Source of the DNA: JBEEOW01 sp041191405
Lineage (GTDB): Bacteria > Bacteroidota > Bacteroidia > Cytophagales > UBA9547
Assembly: GCA_041191405.1 (NCBI GenBank)
Contig: JBEEOW010000001.1
Location: forward strand, 186,001-250,000
DNA: 64,000 bases
Direction: 5' to 3'
Of this stretch, positions 8,276 through 18,202 are shown piece after piece. The notes beneath the pieces were generated by a model. That model was not told where the DNA came from. It made no database searches and worked only from the letters and a program-made list of their open reading frames with translations. Every line of letters begins with the position of its first letter. The first letter of the stretch is position 1. Made by a program: the position numbers and the translations under genes.

Positions 8276-10132
8276 ATGAAAAAGTATATTTCTGTTTTGT
8301 TTTTATTTGTTTGTTTTGCTCAATTTGCTCAAGCACAAGTTGATGATAAATTATATCAAAAAGGTCTGAAGTTTTTTGACGAAGGAAAATATGCAGCTTC
8401 TGTAGAAATTTTTGAGCAGATTTATGCCAAAGATACCAATAATGCGGATGTAGCATATAAACTTGGTATCGCTTATTTACATTCAACTTACAAAACAAAA
8501 TCTTTAGGTTATATGCTTAAAGCGTTGAAGCATTCTCCTAAGCCAAGTCTAGAAATGTATTTAAACACTGGTAGAGCATATCATGTGGTTTCTCAATTTG
8601 ACAAAGCAATAGAGTTTTATAAAAAATCGGACCCAAACAATATCAACAAGAAAGTTGTAACCAAAGCAATTGACGAAAGTAACAATGCTAAATTATATAT
8701 TTCTAAACCTCTTGATTATAAAATTACTAACCTAGGTGATAGGGTAAATACGCAATTGCCTGAATATTATCCTCATATTACTTCTGATTTTCAGGTGATG
8801 TATTTTACTGGTCGCAGACCAGATTCAAAAGGTGGAAAATTAGAAGTAGATGGTATATTTTTCGAAGATATTTACAAATGTAATAATAGGGGCGGAGCTT
8901 GGGACGAACCTCAAAACATGAAGTCGCTTAACTCTGACGGACATGATGCATGTATTGGTTTGTCGAAAGATGGACAGACAATGTATATTTATAAAGATAT
9001 TAATGGTGGCGATATTTATTTCTCTGATTTAGATGGAGATAGATGGACAACTCCAAAGCCTGTTCCATTTAATACAGAGTTTTTTGAATCATCAGTGAGT
9101 GTGAGTGCAGATGGGAAAAAGCTGTTTTTTGTGCGTAAACAAGGTACTCAAAAGGATATTTTAATGTGTACAAAATCTATTACAGGAAACTGGAGTGCAC
9201 CACGTAAATTACCTTTTAACACAGAATACGACGAAGAATCTCCTTTTATACATGATGATGGTAAAACATTGTATTTCAGTTCGAAAGGACACAGTACAAT
9301 GGGCGGTTATGATATTTTTAAAACAGTTTATCAAGGTGGTTCTTGGACAAAACCTGAAAATTTAGGTTACCCAGTAAACTCAGTGGGCGACGATATTTAT
9401 TTTACTTTGGCTGCCGAAGGTAAATTTGGTTTTTATTCATCAGAAAAAGAAAAAGGATTTGGAAAGCAAGATTTGTATATGGTTACCATGCCAATTCAAG
9501 CACAAGCACCCGATTTAGTGTTGTTAAAAGGGGAGGTGCTATCTGAAAATTCTGGTCAACCAGTAGAAGCAAAAATTAAAGTTGTAAATAATGCCACTCG
9601 TGAGGTAGTTGCAGAATTTAAATCAAATACAAAAACGGGTAAATACATGGTTTCTTTACCTTCAGGGGTAAATTATAATATTACTATTGAAAAAGAAGGA
9701 CATTTATTCCAATCAAAAAATATTGAAATAGCTGCCAATAGTGGTTATAAAGAAATCAAAAATGATGTTAAAATGATGTCTGTACAAAAAGGTTCTAAAA
9801 TTGTATTGAATAACATATTTTTTGATTCAGGAAAAGATGTTATTAAACCAGAATCAATGGAAGAGTTGGATAGATTAGTGAAAATTTTAACTGATTATCC
9901 TGCCATGAAAATTCAAATTGCAGGGCATACAGATGATAGAGGAGATGAAAAAGCCAATCAATTATTATCTGAAAATAGAGCAAAAGCAGTTGTTAAATAT
10001 TTGGTTTCTAAATTAATAGATGCTAAACGTTTATCAGCAGTAGGTTATGGAAGTTCAAAACCTCTAGTACCCAACGAAAACGACGAAGCTCGCCAAAAGA
10101 ACAGAAGAACTGAGTTTGTGATTGTGGAATAG
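8276..10132 (+). CDS. PorE-like OmpA family protein (TPR-PD40-CarboxypepD-OmpA)
   Basis: 618 residues. Signal peptide of 20 residues ending AQA. Domain order: TPR helices (about 25-130), a WD40-like/PD40 propeller with repeated SxDG(K/Q)xxxF strands (about 165-410), a carboxypeptidase-regulatory-like fold (about 425-490) and an OmpA C-terminal peptidoglycan-binding domain (about 510-618; IFFDSGKDVI, GHTDDRGDEKANQLLSENRA, NRRTEFVI). This architecture is that of PorE, the T9SS protein that ties the trans-envelope ring to peptidoglycan. Bacteroidota carry paralogues with the same layout, so I call it PorE-like only. A heptanucleotide array begins inside its stop codon. Confidence 0.88.
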   Translation: MKKYISVLFLFVCFAQFAQAQVDDKLYQKGLKFFDEGKYAASVEIFEQIYAKDTNNADVAYKLGIAYLHSTYKTKSLGYMLKALKHSPKPSLEMYLNTGRAYHVVSQFDKAIEFYKKSDPNNINKKVVTKAIDESNNAKLYISKPLDYKITNLGDRVNTQLPEYYPHITSDFQVMYFTGRRPDSKGGKLEVDGIFFEDIYKCNNRGGAWDEPQNMKSLNSDGHDACIGLSKDGQTMYIYKDINGGDIYFSDLDGDRWTTPKPVPFNTEFFESSVSVSADGKKLFFVRKQGTQKDILMCTKSITGNWSAPRKLPFNTEYDEESPFIHDDGKTLYFSSKGHSTMGGYDIFKTVYQGGSWTKPENLGYPVNSVGDDIYFTLAAEGKFGFYSSEKEKGFGKQDLYMVTMPIQAQAPDLVLLKGEVLSENSGQPVEAKIKVVNNATREVVAEFKSNTKTGKYMVSLPSGVNYNITIEKEGHLFQSKNIEIAANSGYKEIKNDVKMMSVQKGSKIVLNNIFFDSGKDVIKPESMEELDRLVKILTDYPAMKIQIAGHTDDRGDEKANQLLSENRAKAVVKYLVSKLIDAKRLSAVGYGSSKPLVPNENDEARQKNRRTEFVIVE

Positions 10133-10173
10133 TTGGGAGTTAAGGGTTAAGGGTTAAGAGTTTATGGTTGTTA
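10132..10173. repeat. Degenerate heptanucleotide array a
   Basis: Six 7-base units of the GTTAAGG type follow one another, the first beginning with the last base of the TAG stop codon of the PorE-like gene. Units include GTTGGGA, GTTAAGG (twice), GTTAAGA and GTTTATG. It belongs to a family of such arrays in the window. Confidence 0.7.
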
Positions 10174-10510
10174 CTGGTTTTTTTCATTACTCAATCTAGG
10201 ATGGGGCAGTGTTTAATATCAACAAGAACTTTATTCTGCCTTTATTATCAAATTCATTCAATCCAATCATTTTTCCAATATCAGTTTCTGTGAAATTTTT
10301 TCTTGAGATTGTTATATAAATATTAGATTTTAATTAAAATTTTAATTGTTTTGTTGATCATTTTAGAAATTTTAAATGATAGATTATAAGTCTATTAAGT
10401 AATTTTATTCAACATTTTGTAGGTATAATGATACTTTTTTATTGAATAATATAAAGTCAAAACCTTCGTTTAGATTTTAAAATCTCTATTTTTAAATTAT
10501 CTTTGTTGAA
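10174..10510. other. Intergenic stretch before the large TPR gene
   Basis: No gene is supported here. A 42-codon minus-strand frame (10196-10324) has a protein-like composition but no good start and may be a relic or chance. The right end holds a possible promoter. Confidence 0.4.
10498..10505 (+). promoter_or_regulatory. Possible -7 element for the envelope cluster
   Basis: TATCTTTG fits TAnnTTTG. Transcription would begin near 10511, which would make the ATG at 10511 leaderless and favours ATG 10526 as the true start. The -33 element is not recognisable. Confidence 0.4.
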
Positions 10511-10525
10511 ATGTATTCGAGAAAT

Positions 10526-13500
10526 ATGTATAGAAATCTGATTATATTGTTGTTAGTAGTACTTAGTTCAATTACTTCTTCAGCACAAAATACTTTTTTA
10601 CCTTTGAGCAACCAAGCTGTGTTTTTGGAGGCAAAAGAATTGATGAACAAGCAAGTATATGCCGATGCAAGAACTCAGTTTGAACGTTTTATTTCTCAAT
10701 CAAATACTAATTCATTAGAAATTGTTGAGGCAAATTACTACATAGCATATTGTTCGTTTATCTTAAATCAACCTGATGCTATTCCCTTGCTTACTAAGTT
10801 TGCTACTGATAATCAGTTTCATCCATTTTCATCGCAAGCTAATTTTTATTTAGCTTCTTATTATTTACCTAAAAAAGAATTTCCTAAAGTGATTGAGTAT
10901 TTAACTAAAGTTGACACTTTAACTTTAAATCCTGCTCAAATGCTTGAGTATAAATTTAGGTTAGGTTATTCGTATTTCAATGATAAGAAATTTGAACAAG
11001 CAGCTCCCTATTTTGATGCCATTGATGATACTGAGCATCAATATACTTATGCTACAAGTTATTATTTAGGTTATGTTCACTACCGTTTGGGTGATTATGA
11101 TGATGCCTTAAAATGTTTGAAAAAAGCTGAAACTAGCGAAGCTTTTGAGCCTCTTGTGCCTGCCATGGTTGCAAACGTGTACAATAAGCAACAAAAGCAT
11201 GATACTTTAATTGCTTATGTTGAGCGTATTTTAAGAGATAAACCTGAAATTAAATCGGCTGATGAGTTGACACTTTTATTGGCAGAAGGTTATTATAAAA
11301 AGAATCGCTACAAGGAAGCTTTAGTGCAGTATAAAAAATATATTCCTAAGATTGACAAAGAGTTACGTTCGGATATTAACTACAGAATTGGCTATTGTTT
11401 TTACAGAAATAACGACAATTTAAATGCAATTGAATATTTTAAGAAAATAAATTCTTTGAATGACACAATTGGTCAATATTCATCTTATTACCTTGGTTTG
11501 GCTTATGTTAAGTTAAACAACAAACCATTTGCATTTGCAGCTTTAGAACAAGCTGGTTTAATGCCATTCGACAGAAAGGTGCAAGAAGATGCCTATTTTA
11601 GTGCTGCCAAAGTGAAATTTGATTTGGAGAAATTTTCAGAGGCAATTGTACTTTTCAAAACATTTAACAAAGCTTTTCCTAAAAGCAATAAAATTACAGA
11701 AAGCAATGATTTGATTGTTGAAGCATACCTTCATTCTGAAAACTTAAATGAAGCCATTTCATTTATGGAAACTCAGAAAGATAAATCTCCAAGAATGAAT
11801 ACTGCTTATCAAAAAGTGACTTATTACAAAGGCTTGGAGTTGTATAATAATGATAAATATCCAGAAGCATTGGCTTATTTTAAAAAGTCTCTAAATCAGA
11901 ATATTGACCGTCAAATTTCAATAGCTTGTTATTATTTTTCGGGTGAAATTTATTCGATTGGGCAAAAATACGAAGAAGCAATTGATAAATATGCTGATGT
12001 ATTTAAAGTTCCAAACGCAGAAAAAAACAAATATTATTATCCAACACGTTATGGAATTGGTTACGCTTATTTCAATTTAAAAAAATACGAAAAAGCATTA
12101 ACGCATTTTAGAGAATATGTTGAAAATACCAATGCTGACTTAGAACCAGAACGTTATGGTGATGCCATGATTCGTTTGGCTGATTGTTATTATGTAACCA
12201 AACATTACAGTGATGCTTTTGCAACGTATGAAAGAGCAACTTTAATGGCTAGAAATGATTTAGATTATATCTATTTCCAAAAAGGATTTGTTGCTTCTTT
12301 GAGTGGAAAATACCAAGAAGCAAAAGAAAATTTTGATCGTGTAATTACCAAATATGTAAACTATCCATATTTTGATGATGCATTGTACCAATCTGCATTT
12401 ATTGATTTTGAACAAGGGAATTATACTCAGGCGATTGAAGGTTTTAGTAAAGTTGTAAACTTAAAACCTGGAAGTGTTTATTTGCCAGAAGTACTAAAAA
12501 GAAGAGCAATTTCAAATGTAAATCTTAAACAATATGCTCCAGCAGTTGATGATTATAAGCAGATTATCAATCATTTTCCTGCGTATTTTGAAAGTCCAAC
12601 AGATATTTTAGAATCATTACACAGTGCATTAACTAATTTAAATAGAGAAGAAGAATATCCAGAATTAGCTAATAAATTGAAAAATGCTAATCCTGATAAT
12701 ACCAAATTCGCTGATTTAGAATACCGTAATGCAGAAAATTTATTTGATAAATCGAAATATCCACAAGCTATAAAAGCCTTTGCTGATTTTGCAGCAGCCT
12801 ACCCAAATCATCCGCAAACACCTGATGCATTTTTCTTTATTGGAGAATCAAATTATAGAACAAACGATAAATTAGAAGCATTAAAAGCATATCAAAAAGT
12901 AATTGAATTTGATAGAGGTTTATACAGAAATAAAGCTTTATCGAGAGCTGCTGATATGGAGTTTTCTATGAAATCATACAACGAAGCTATTGACCATTAC
13001 AAAGCATTATATGGATACGCAGCTTCAAAAAGAGAGCAATTCAATGCTCAAAAAGGTTTAATGGAGTGTTATTTTGAATTAAATAAATTAGATACTGTAT
13101 TGACATTTGCAAATTCAATTGTACAACAAGGTGGAGCGCCTGTGTATATTCAAAATAAAGCAAATTTATATTTAGGAAAAATTCCTTACTTAAAAGCTGA
13201 TTACGATAATGCTCAAGATGCTTTAATCAATTCAGCCAATACTGCCAAAGATTCAACCGGTGCAGAAGCGCAATATTTATTGGGAGATATTCAGTTTAAA
13301 AAAGGAGTTTATAAACAATCACTTGAAACATTATTTGAAATTGATGAAAAATTCAAAACCTACGATACTTGGGTGTTGCGTTCGTTTTTATTGATTGCAG
13401 ATAATTACAAAGCACTTGGCGAATTGTTTCAAGCAAAAACTACATTGAATTCTATTATTCAACACTCTAAAAATCAGTTTTATGTAAAACAAGCATCTGA

Positions 13501-13549
13501 TAAATTAGACTTGATTTTACAGGAAGAAAATGCAAAACTTGAAAAATAG
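10526..13549 (+). CDS. Large periplasmic TPR-repeat protein
   Basis: 1,007 residues from ATG 10526; ATG 10511 would add five residues (MYSRN). The signal peptide runs to about residue 21 (SSAQ). The whole mature protein is a solenoid of tetratricopeptide repeats: many 34-36 residue units with the pattern AxxYF/GYxYFxxxxYxxAxxxF. Such proteins are common periplasmic or outer-membrane-associated scaffolds in Bacteroidota. It heads a run of closely spaced genes (barrel, HU/SPOR protein, ExbB, ExbD, TonB-like), which suggests a role in the same envelope assembly, perhaps comparable to CpoB/YbgF beside Tol-Pal (inference). Confidence 0.88.
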   Translation: MYRNLIILLLVVLSSITSSAQNTFLPLSNQAVFLEAKELMNKQVYADARTQFERFISQSNTNSLEIVEANYYIAYCSFILNQPDAIPLLTKFATDNQFHPFSSQANFYLASYYLPKKEFPKVIEYLTKVDTLTLNPAQMLEYKFRLGYSYFNDKKFEQAAPYFDAIDDTEHQYTYATSYYLGYVHYRLGDYDDALKCLKKAETSEAFEPLVPAMVANVYNKQQKHDTLIAYVERILRDKPEIKSADELTLLLAEGYYKKNRYKEALVQYKKYIPKIDKELRSDINYRIGYCFYRNNDNLNAIEYFKKINSLNDTIGQYSSYYLGLAYVKLNNKPFAFAALEQAGLMPFDRKVQEDAYFSAAKVKFDLEKFSEAIVLFKTFNKAFPKSNKITESNDLIVEAYLHSENLNEAISFMETQKDKSPRMNTAYQKVTYYKGLELYNNDKYPEALAYFKKSLNQNIDRQISIACYYFSGEIYSIGQKYEEAIDKYADVFKVPNAEKNKYYYPTRYGIGYAYFNLKKYEKALTHFREYVENTNADLEPERYGDAMIRLADCYYVTKHYSDAFATYERATLMARNDLDYIYFQKGFVASLSGKYQEAKENFDRVITKYVNYPYFDDALYQSAFIDFEQGNYTQAIEGFSKVVNLKPGSVYLPEVLKRRAISNVNLKQYAPAVDDYKQIINHFPAYFESPTDILESLHSALTNLNREEEYPELANKLKNANPDNTKFADLEYRNAENLFDKSKYPQAIKAFADFAAAYPNHPQTPDAFFFIGESNYRTNDKLEALKAYQKVIEFDRGLYRNKALSRAADMEFSMKSYNEAIDHYKALYGYAASKREQFNAQKGLMECYFELNKLDTVLTFANSIVQQGGAPVYIQNKANLYLGKIPYLKADYDNAQDALINSANTAKDSTGAEAQYLLGDIQFKKGVYKQSLETLFEIDEKFKTYDTWVLRSFLLIADNYKALGELFQAKTTLNSIIQHSKNQFYVKQASDKLDLILQEENAKLEK

Positions 13550-13558
13550 AATATTATT

Positions 13559-15229
13559 ATGAAAAGATTTATTTTAATACAAATTTTGCTTTTGAGTTTT
13601 GTAACTCAGATAGTGAATGCACAACAAACTCCTTACGAAGATCAATCGAATTCTAAAGGTTTAAATGAGCAAGTTGTGATTACCAAAGAAAGAGAGAATG
13701 TGCTTCCTCCAGCATATAGAACTTATCCTAAAGTTGATATTGACATCAAAAAAGAAAAGTTTGAAGCCCAATCTTATGACTTTAATGATTATTCTCTAAA
13801 AGTGCCTGATGTTGAAAGTAAAATCAAAATTTTGGGTGTAAAAGAGGTTGAAAAACCTTCAAATCAAAAAGGATTTGTTCGTTTAGGATTTGGAAATTAT
13901 GTAAGTCCACGTTTTGATGTAGCTTGGAGCGATAAAGTAGGAGAGAAGTTTTTTTATTCAATCAATGCTGGACATTGGTCTTGGAAAAACGGACCAACAA
14001 CTGACAGAAAATCAGGTTTTTCAAATAATTATCTAAACTTTAATACAAAACATATTTGGGAAAAATACATTTATTCAAATGAATTAAGCTATAACAGAAA
14101 AGGCTTGCAATTTTATGGATTTAGAGAAAACGAAGATTTGAACAAGGAATCTAATCCACAAATTTGGAATAGTTTACTTTATACAACTTCTTTAAATACA
14201 ACTCCAGCTAATTCGTCTGATTATGTGTTCAATACAAAATTATCTTATGGATTTTTAACAGCTTATACTTGGACTACTGAAAATGAAATAGCTGTCAATC
14301 ATGTTTCATCATTCAATATGGATGCAAACAGATTTATTCTTGGTGATGTAGATTTTTCATACAGTAATCGTGCTTACAGAACCTTATCACAAAACCGTTT
14401 CTTATTACAATTAAGACCTCAATACCAATTACTTGTATCAGGTTTTAAAGTGAAAACTGGTTTTAATATGGCATTTGATAATGATACTGTTGAAAATGCT
14501 AACGTATTTCATTTATACCCATTAGCTTCGGCTTCAAAAGAGTTTTTAAAAGGTAAACTCTTTGCTGAATTAGGTATTAAAGGTGGCATTGAAAAAAACA
14601 ATGTTCGTACTTTGGTAAATGAAAATCCATTTGTAAACAACTTAATTTCATTAGCCAATACAAATAATAAGTTTACATTTTTTGCAAATGCAAGAGCAAA
14701 AGTGATTAAAAATTTAACATTTACAGGTGATTTTAAAATAGCAAATTATACCAATTATTATTTTTGGGTAAATGATTCAGTAAACAGAGCAAAGTTTAAA
14801 CCATTGTTTGAAAGTGGTTCAACTACACATATTCAATTAAATACTGAGTTTAGATACAATGTTGTTGACAAATGGTATGCAGGTGTTAAATATCAATTTA
14901 ATAACTATAATTCTGCCACTATAAAAACACCTTTTGCTAAACCAATAAATGTAATTGATGTAAATGCAGGATTTATATTAAACAAAAAAATATATATAGA
15001 TTTTGATTGGGTAATTATGCAAGGAATCAAAACTTTAGAGCCTAGAAATAAACAAGTTGTGGATTTAAAAACAATTTCTGATATAAACTTAAAGCTAGAT
15101 TATAGATTTTCAGATAAATTTTCATCATTTTTGGAGATTAATAACTTGCTTTCTCAAAAGTATAGTCGTTATTTGTATTATCCTGTAAGAGGAATAAATG
15201 TGATGTTGGGATTAACTTATCAATTTTGA
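13559..15229 (+). CDS. Outer-membrane beta-barrel protein
   Basis: 556 residues. Signal peptide of 21 residues (VNAQ). After a charged periplasmic segment of about 80 residues, the protein consists of alternating amphipathic strands and ends in LTYQF, a terminal aromatic as expected for BAM-inserted barrels. It resembles the C-terminal barrel half of TonB-dependent receptors, but no plug domain or TonB box is seen, so it is probably a reduced or different barrel. It follows the large TPR gene after 9 bases, and its stop overlaps the next start (TGATG). Confidence 0.82.
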   Translation: MKRFILIQILLLSFVTQIVNAQQTPYEDQSNSKGLNEQVVITKERENVLPPAYRTYPKVDIDIKKEKFEAQSYDFNDYSLKVPDVESKIKILGVKEVEKPSNQKGFVRLGFGNYVSPRFDVAWSDKVGEKFFYSINAGHWSWKNGPTTDRKSGFSNNYLNFNTKHIWEKYIYSNELSYNRKGLQFYGFRENEDLNKESNPQIWNSLLYTTSLNTTPANSSDYVFNTKLSYGFLTAYTWTTENEIAVNHVSSFNMDANRFILGDVDFSYSNRAYRTLSQNRFLLQLRPQYQLLVSGFKVKTGFNMAFDNDTVENANVFHLYPLASASKEFLKGKLFAELGIKGGIEKNNVRTLVNENPFVNNLISLANTNNKFTFFANARAKVIKNLTFTGDFKIANYTNYYFWVNDSVNRAKFKPLFESGSTTHIQLNTEFRYNVVDKWYAGVKYQFNNYNSATIKTPFAKPINVIDVNAGFILNKKIYIDFDWVIMQGIKTLEPRNKQVVDLKTISDINLKLDYRFSDKFSSFLEINNLLSQKYSRYLYYPVRGINVMLGLTYQF

Positions 15230-16278
15230 TGCTGATTGAAAAACATATAAAGTCGCTGTTGTTTGAAAATGATTTTGTGGTGGTACCAGGTTTTGGTGGC
15301 TTCATTTGTCATTATGTAAATGCAGAATTTGATACTTTAAAAGGAGTACTTTTGCCACCTTCAAAAAGGGTGGCGTTTAATGTATTGTTAAAACAAAATG
15401 ATTGGTTATTGGTAAATTCTTTAATTCAAAAAGAAGGAATCAGTAATGAAGATGCCATGATGCAAATTCATGTGTATGTTGAAAATGTTTGGAAACAATT
15501 AAAACAAAGTAAATATTTTCATTTTGATGAAGTAGGTGTTTTGTCGTTAAATGCAGAGCGTCAATTAGTTTTTGAACCATACAATAAGATAAACTATTTA
15601 TCTCATAGTTTTGGTTTGCCAGAGATAATGCTAAAGCCATTCCCAAATGCTAAGCGAGTACCTCATCCATCAACTATTAAAAATACTTCAAATAAGTTCC
15701 GTGTGAGAGCCGCAATTATTGGAGCAGCAATCTTAACGTTAGGTTTAAGCTCAACTATTTTGATGTATGTTAATAAAGAAAATACGTCACTTAGCACTTT
15801 CAACCCATTTTATACTTCATCTAACCATGTGTTAATTGATTCAAACGATTTGCCAAATCCGCATTTATGGACCAAGAAACCATTGCCAGAAACTGCAAAA
15901 ATTGAATCAAATAATGAGGAAAAAGCAATAAGTTCTTTAGTTGAAAAACCTGAAGTTAAAAAGCTTGAAGAGGAAAAGCCTAAGGTTATTGAAAACGAGG
16001 TAATTAAAGAAGTTGTAAAAGTTGAAAAAAATACACACAATACAGAACCTTTGTTCTACGTTATCGTTAGTGGATTTGCTTCTGAAGACGCTGCAAAATT
16101 GGCATTGAATAAAATTAATAAAGCTGGTGCTGATAAAGCCATCATTATTCCAGCAAAAGATAAAGCTAATTTTTATCGTTTAGCAGTAACTTCATTTACA
16201 GATTATAATGCGGCTAAAGAAAATTTAGCTAGTTTAAAACAAAAATTTGGTGAGTCAATTTGGATTTTGAAACAATAA
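15229..16278 (+). CDS. HU-CCDL and SPOR domain membrane protein
   Basis: 349 residues from ATG 15229, which overlaps the previous TGA. Residues 1-130 match the prokaryotic HU-like CCDC81 N-terminal domains (FVVVPGFGGFICHY...FHFDEVGVLSL). One transmembrane helix lies at about 163-182 (AAIIGAAILTLGLSSTILMY), followed by a Lys/Glu/Pro-rich spacer and a C-terminal SPOR domain (about 272-349) of the kind that binds denuded peptidoglycan. The layout places the HU domains in the cytoplasm and SPOR in the periplasm, linking a DNA-binding-like fold to the septal wall. Widespread in Bacteroidota; the cellular role is not well defined. Confidence 0.9.
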   Translation: MLIEKHIKSLLFENDFVVVPGFGGFICHYVNAEFDTLKGVLLPPSKRVAFNVLLKQNDWLLVNSLIQKEGISNEDAMMQIHVYVENVWKQLKQSKYFHFDEVGVLSLNAERQLVFEPYNKINYLSHSFGLPEIMLKPFPNAKRVPHPSTIKNTSNKFRVRAAIIGAAILTLGLSSTILMYVNKENTSLSTFNPFYTSSNHVLIDSNDLPNPHLWTKKPLPETAKIESNNEEKAISSLVEKPEVKKLEEEKPKVIENEVIKEVVKVEKNTHNTEPLFYVIVSGFASEDAAKLALNKINKAGADKAIIIPAKDKANFYRLAVTSFTDYNAAKENLASLKQKFGESIWILKQ

Positions 16279-16279
16279 T

Positions 16280-16978
16280 ATGTTACTAACACAGTTTTTA
16301 CAAATACCTGTACCAGCAGAAGCTGCTGAAGCAGCAGCTAAAGCCGCTGGAAATGGAGGTAATGTTACCTTGATAGACCTTGCAATGGCAGGTGGAATTT
16401 TTATGATTCCAATTTTAATTCTTTCATTAGTAGGTATTTATATATTTGTTGAAAGATTGTTAACTTATAAAAAAGCTGATCAAGACCCAATTCCTTTTAT
16501 GGCTAAAATTAGAAGTGCCATTGAAGAAGGTGATATTAAAGCTGCACAATTGCTTTGTAGTCAAACGCATACGCCTGTAGCTCGTATTATTGAAAAAGGA
16601 ATTTCAAGAATTGGTAGCCCAATTAAAAATATAGAAGCTGCTATTGAAAATGTTGGTAAAATTGAAGTTTACAGACTTGAGAAAAACCTTGCTGCATTAG
16701 CAACAGTATCAGGAGGGTCGCCAATGGTAGGTTTCTTAGGTACAGTTACTGGTATGATTTCAGCATTTATTGCAATTGCTCAAAATGAGGGTTCAGTTAG
16801 TCCTAAAATGCTTTCTGGAGGTATTTATGAGGCAATGGTAACTACAGCAGCTGGTTTAATAGTAGGTATTCCTGCTTATATTATGTATAATTATTTAGTA
16901 GCTAGAGTTTCTAAAATTGTACATAAAATGGAATATGCAACTGTTGAATTTTTAGATATGTTACAAGAAACTAAATAG
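16280..16978 (+). CDS. exbB: ExbB/TolQ/MotA family proton-channel protein
   Basis: 232 residues. Three membrane helices: residues 32-57 (GGIFMIPILILSLVGIYIF), about 142-165 (SGGSPMVGFLGTVTGMISAF) and about 182-205 (AAGLIVGIPAYIMYNYLV). The G-x-GTVxGM and AAGLxVGIPAY signatures are those of the MotA/TolQ/ExbB family. With ExbD it uses the proton gradient to energise TonB or TolA-like partners. It starts 1 base after the SPOR gene and is 8 bases before exbD. Confidence 0.95.
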   Translation: MLLTQFLQIPVPAEAAEAAAKAAGNGGNVTLIDLAMAGGIFMIPILILSLVGIYIFVERLLTYKKADQDPIPFMAKIRSAIEEGDIKAAQLLCSQTHTPVARIIEKGISRIGSPIKNIEAAIENVGKIEVYRLEKNLAALATVSGGSPMVGFLGTVTGMISAFIAIAQNEGSVSPKMLSGGIYEAMVTTAAGLIVGIPAYIMYNYLVARVSKIVHKMEYATVEFLDMLQETK

Positions 16979-16986
16979 TTATAAAT

Positions 16987-17391
16987 ATGCAGTTTCAATC
17001 GAGAAATAAGGTAGAAGTAGGTTTTAGTATGTCATCAATGACAGACTTAATATTCCTTTTGCTTATATTTTTTATGTTAACCTCAAATTTTATTACTCCT
17101 TCAGGTTTACCTGTAAGTTTGCCTAACAGTAAAGAAGCACCTATTCAACAGCAAAAAATTAGTGTAACTATCACTGCTGACAAGCAATACATGATTAATG
17201 ATAAAACTACTACTTTAGAAAATTTAAAAGCAGATTTAGAACCATTATTATCTAAAGGTCCTAATGCTGATAATGCAGTGGTTTTACATATTGATAAATC
17301 AGTTCCTGTAGAATATTTTGTGAATGTTGCTTCAATAGCAACGTCATTAAAAGCCAAAGTTTCTATTGCTACACAACCAAACGCTCAATAA
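16987..17391 (+). CDS. exbD: ExbD/TolR family biopolymer transporter
   Basis: 134 residues: short cytoplasmic N-terminus, a single membrane helix starting MTDLIFLLLIFFML with the conserved proton-carrying Asp, and a periplasmic domain. It partners ExbB. Only one exbD copy is present. The TonB-like gene starts 1 base after its stop. Confidence 0.95.
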   Translation: MQFQSRNKVEVGFSMSSMTDLIFLLLIFFMLTSNFITPSGLPVSLPNSKEAPIQQQKISVTITADKQYMINDKTTTLENLKADLEPLLSKGPNADNAVVLHIDKSVPVEYFVNVASIATSLKAKVSIATQPNAQ

Positions 17392-17392
17392 T

Positions 17393-18166
17393 ATGTTTGT
17401 TGACTCAAAAGATGATAAAAAAAATAATTTGATAGGTTTTGGCGTATCGATTTTTGTTCATGGTTTACTTCTTTTGATAGGATGGTTTATTTTTGCATAT
17501 AAAGTACCTAATCCTCCTGTGCCACCTATGGGTGAAATTAGTTTTGGATTTAGTGATGAAGGTGCTCAAGGTGACCGAATTATGCATAATTCACCACAAA
17601 GTGATGCAGTTCCACAAGAACAAACACCTGAAGAAGCACAACCAGAGGAAGATGTACCTCAACAAGCTGTTACTAATGAAAATTCTGATGGGGCAAGCAT
17701 AAAAGAAGAACCAAAAAAAGAAAAGAAAGAAAAGAAAAAATCAACTTCTAACAATAACAGTCAATCAGTTGCAACCAATCCTAAAGGAACTTATGATCCT
17801 AATAAACCAATTACAAATGGAAGTGGTGGTGGTTTAAGTGATGCAGGATTAAAAGGTGACCCTAAAGGTTCTTATACAGGTGATGGTGGTGCTGGTGGAA
17901 CAAGTTTGAATATGGCTGGTTGGGCTTGGGATGATGCACCCAAACCTAATGATAATTCAAAAGAAACTGGAAAAGTTGTTATAGAATTAGACATTGACGA
18001 TAAAGGTGAAATTTTAAATGCAAGAGTTTTAGAATCAACTCTTTCGTCATCAATTGCAAACAAATACCGATTAGCAGTTATGAATACTAATTTTCATAAA
18101 ACTGATAATGGAGTAGCTCCTCCTAAAACTACTGGTAAAATTACTTTTTTAATTCGTTCACGTTAG
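17393..18166 (+). CDS. TonB/TolA-like energy transducer
   Basis: 257 residues from ATG 17393; nine more in-frame codons upstream overlap exbD and are not needed. Cytoplasmic N-terminus, one membrane helix (about residues 14-36), a long Pro/Glu/Lys then Gly/Ser/Asn-rich periplasmic linker (40-180), and a C-terminal TonB-type domain (about 185-257; VVIELDIDDKGEILNARVLES). It transmits ExbB-ExbD energy to outer-membrane or wall partners. Because the neighbours include an OmpA-type wall-binding protein and TPR protein, a TolA-like role is as possible as a TonB role. Confidence 0.88.
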   Translation: MFVDSKDDKKNNLIGFGVSIFVHGLLLLIGWFIFAYKVPNPPVPPMGEISFGFSDEGAQGDRIMHNSPQSDAVPQEQTPEEAQPEEDVPQQAVTNENSDGASIKEEPKKEKKEKKKSTSNNNSQSVATNPKGTYDPNKPITNGSGGGLSDAGLKGDPKGSYTGDGGAGGTSLNMAGWAWDDAPKPNDNSKETGKVVIELDIDDKGEILNARVLESTLSSSIANKYRLAVMNTNFHKTDNGVAPPKTTGKITFLIRSR

Positions 18167-18202
18167 GTAAATTAGAGGGTTGAAATTAATCTTCTAATTT
18201 AT

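Noticed and set aside
10196..10324. 42-codon minus-strand frame reading ITISRKNFTETDIGKMIG and KFLLILNTAPS
   Set aside because: Protein-like, but no start codon apart from one internal ATG and no family recognised; in AT-rich sequence this length arises by chance. At most a relic.
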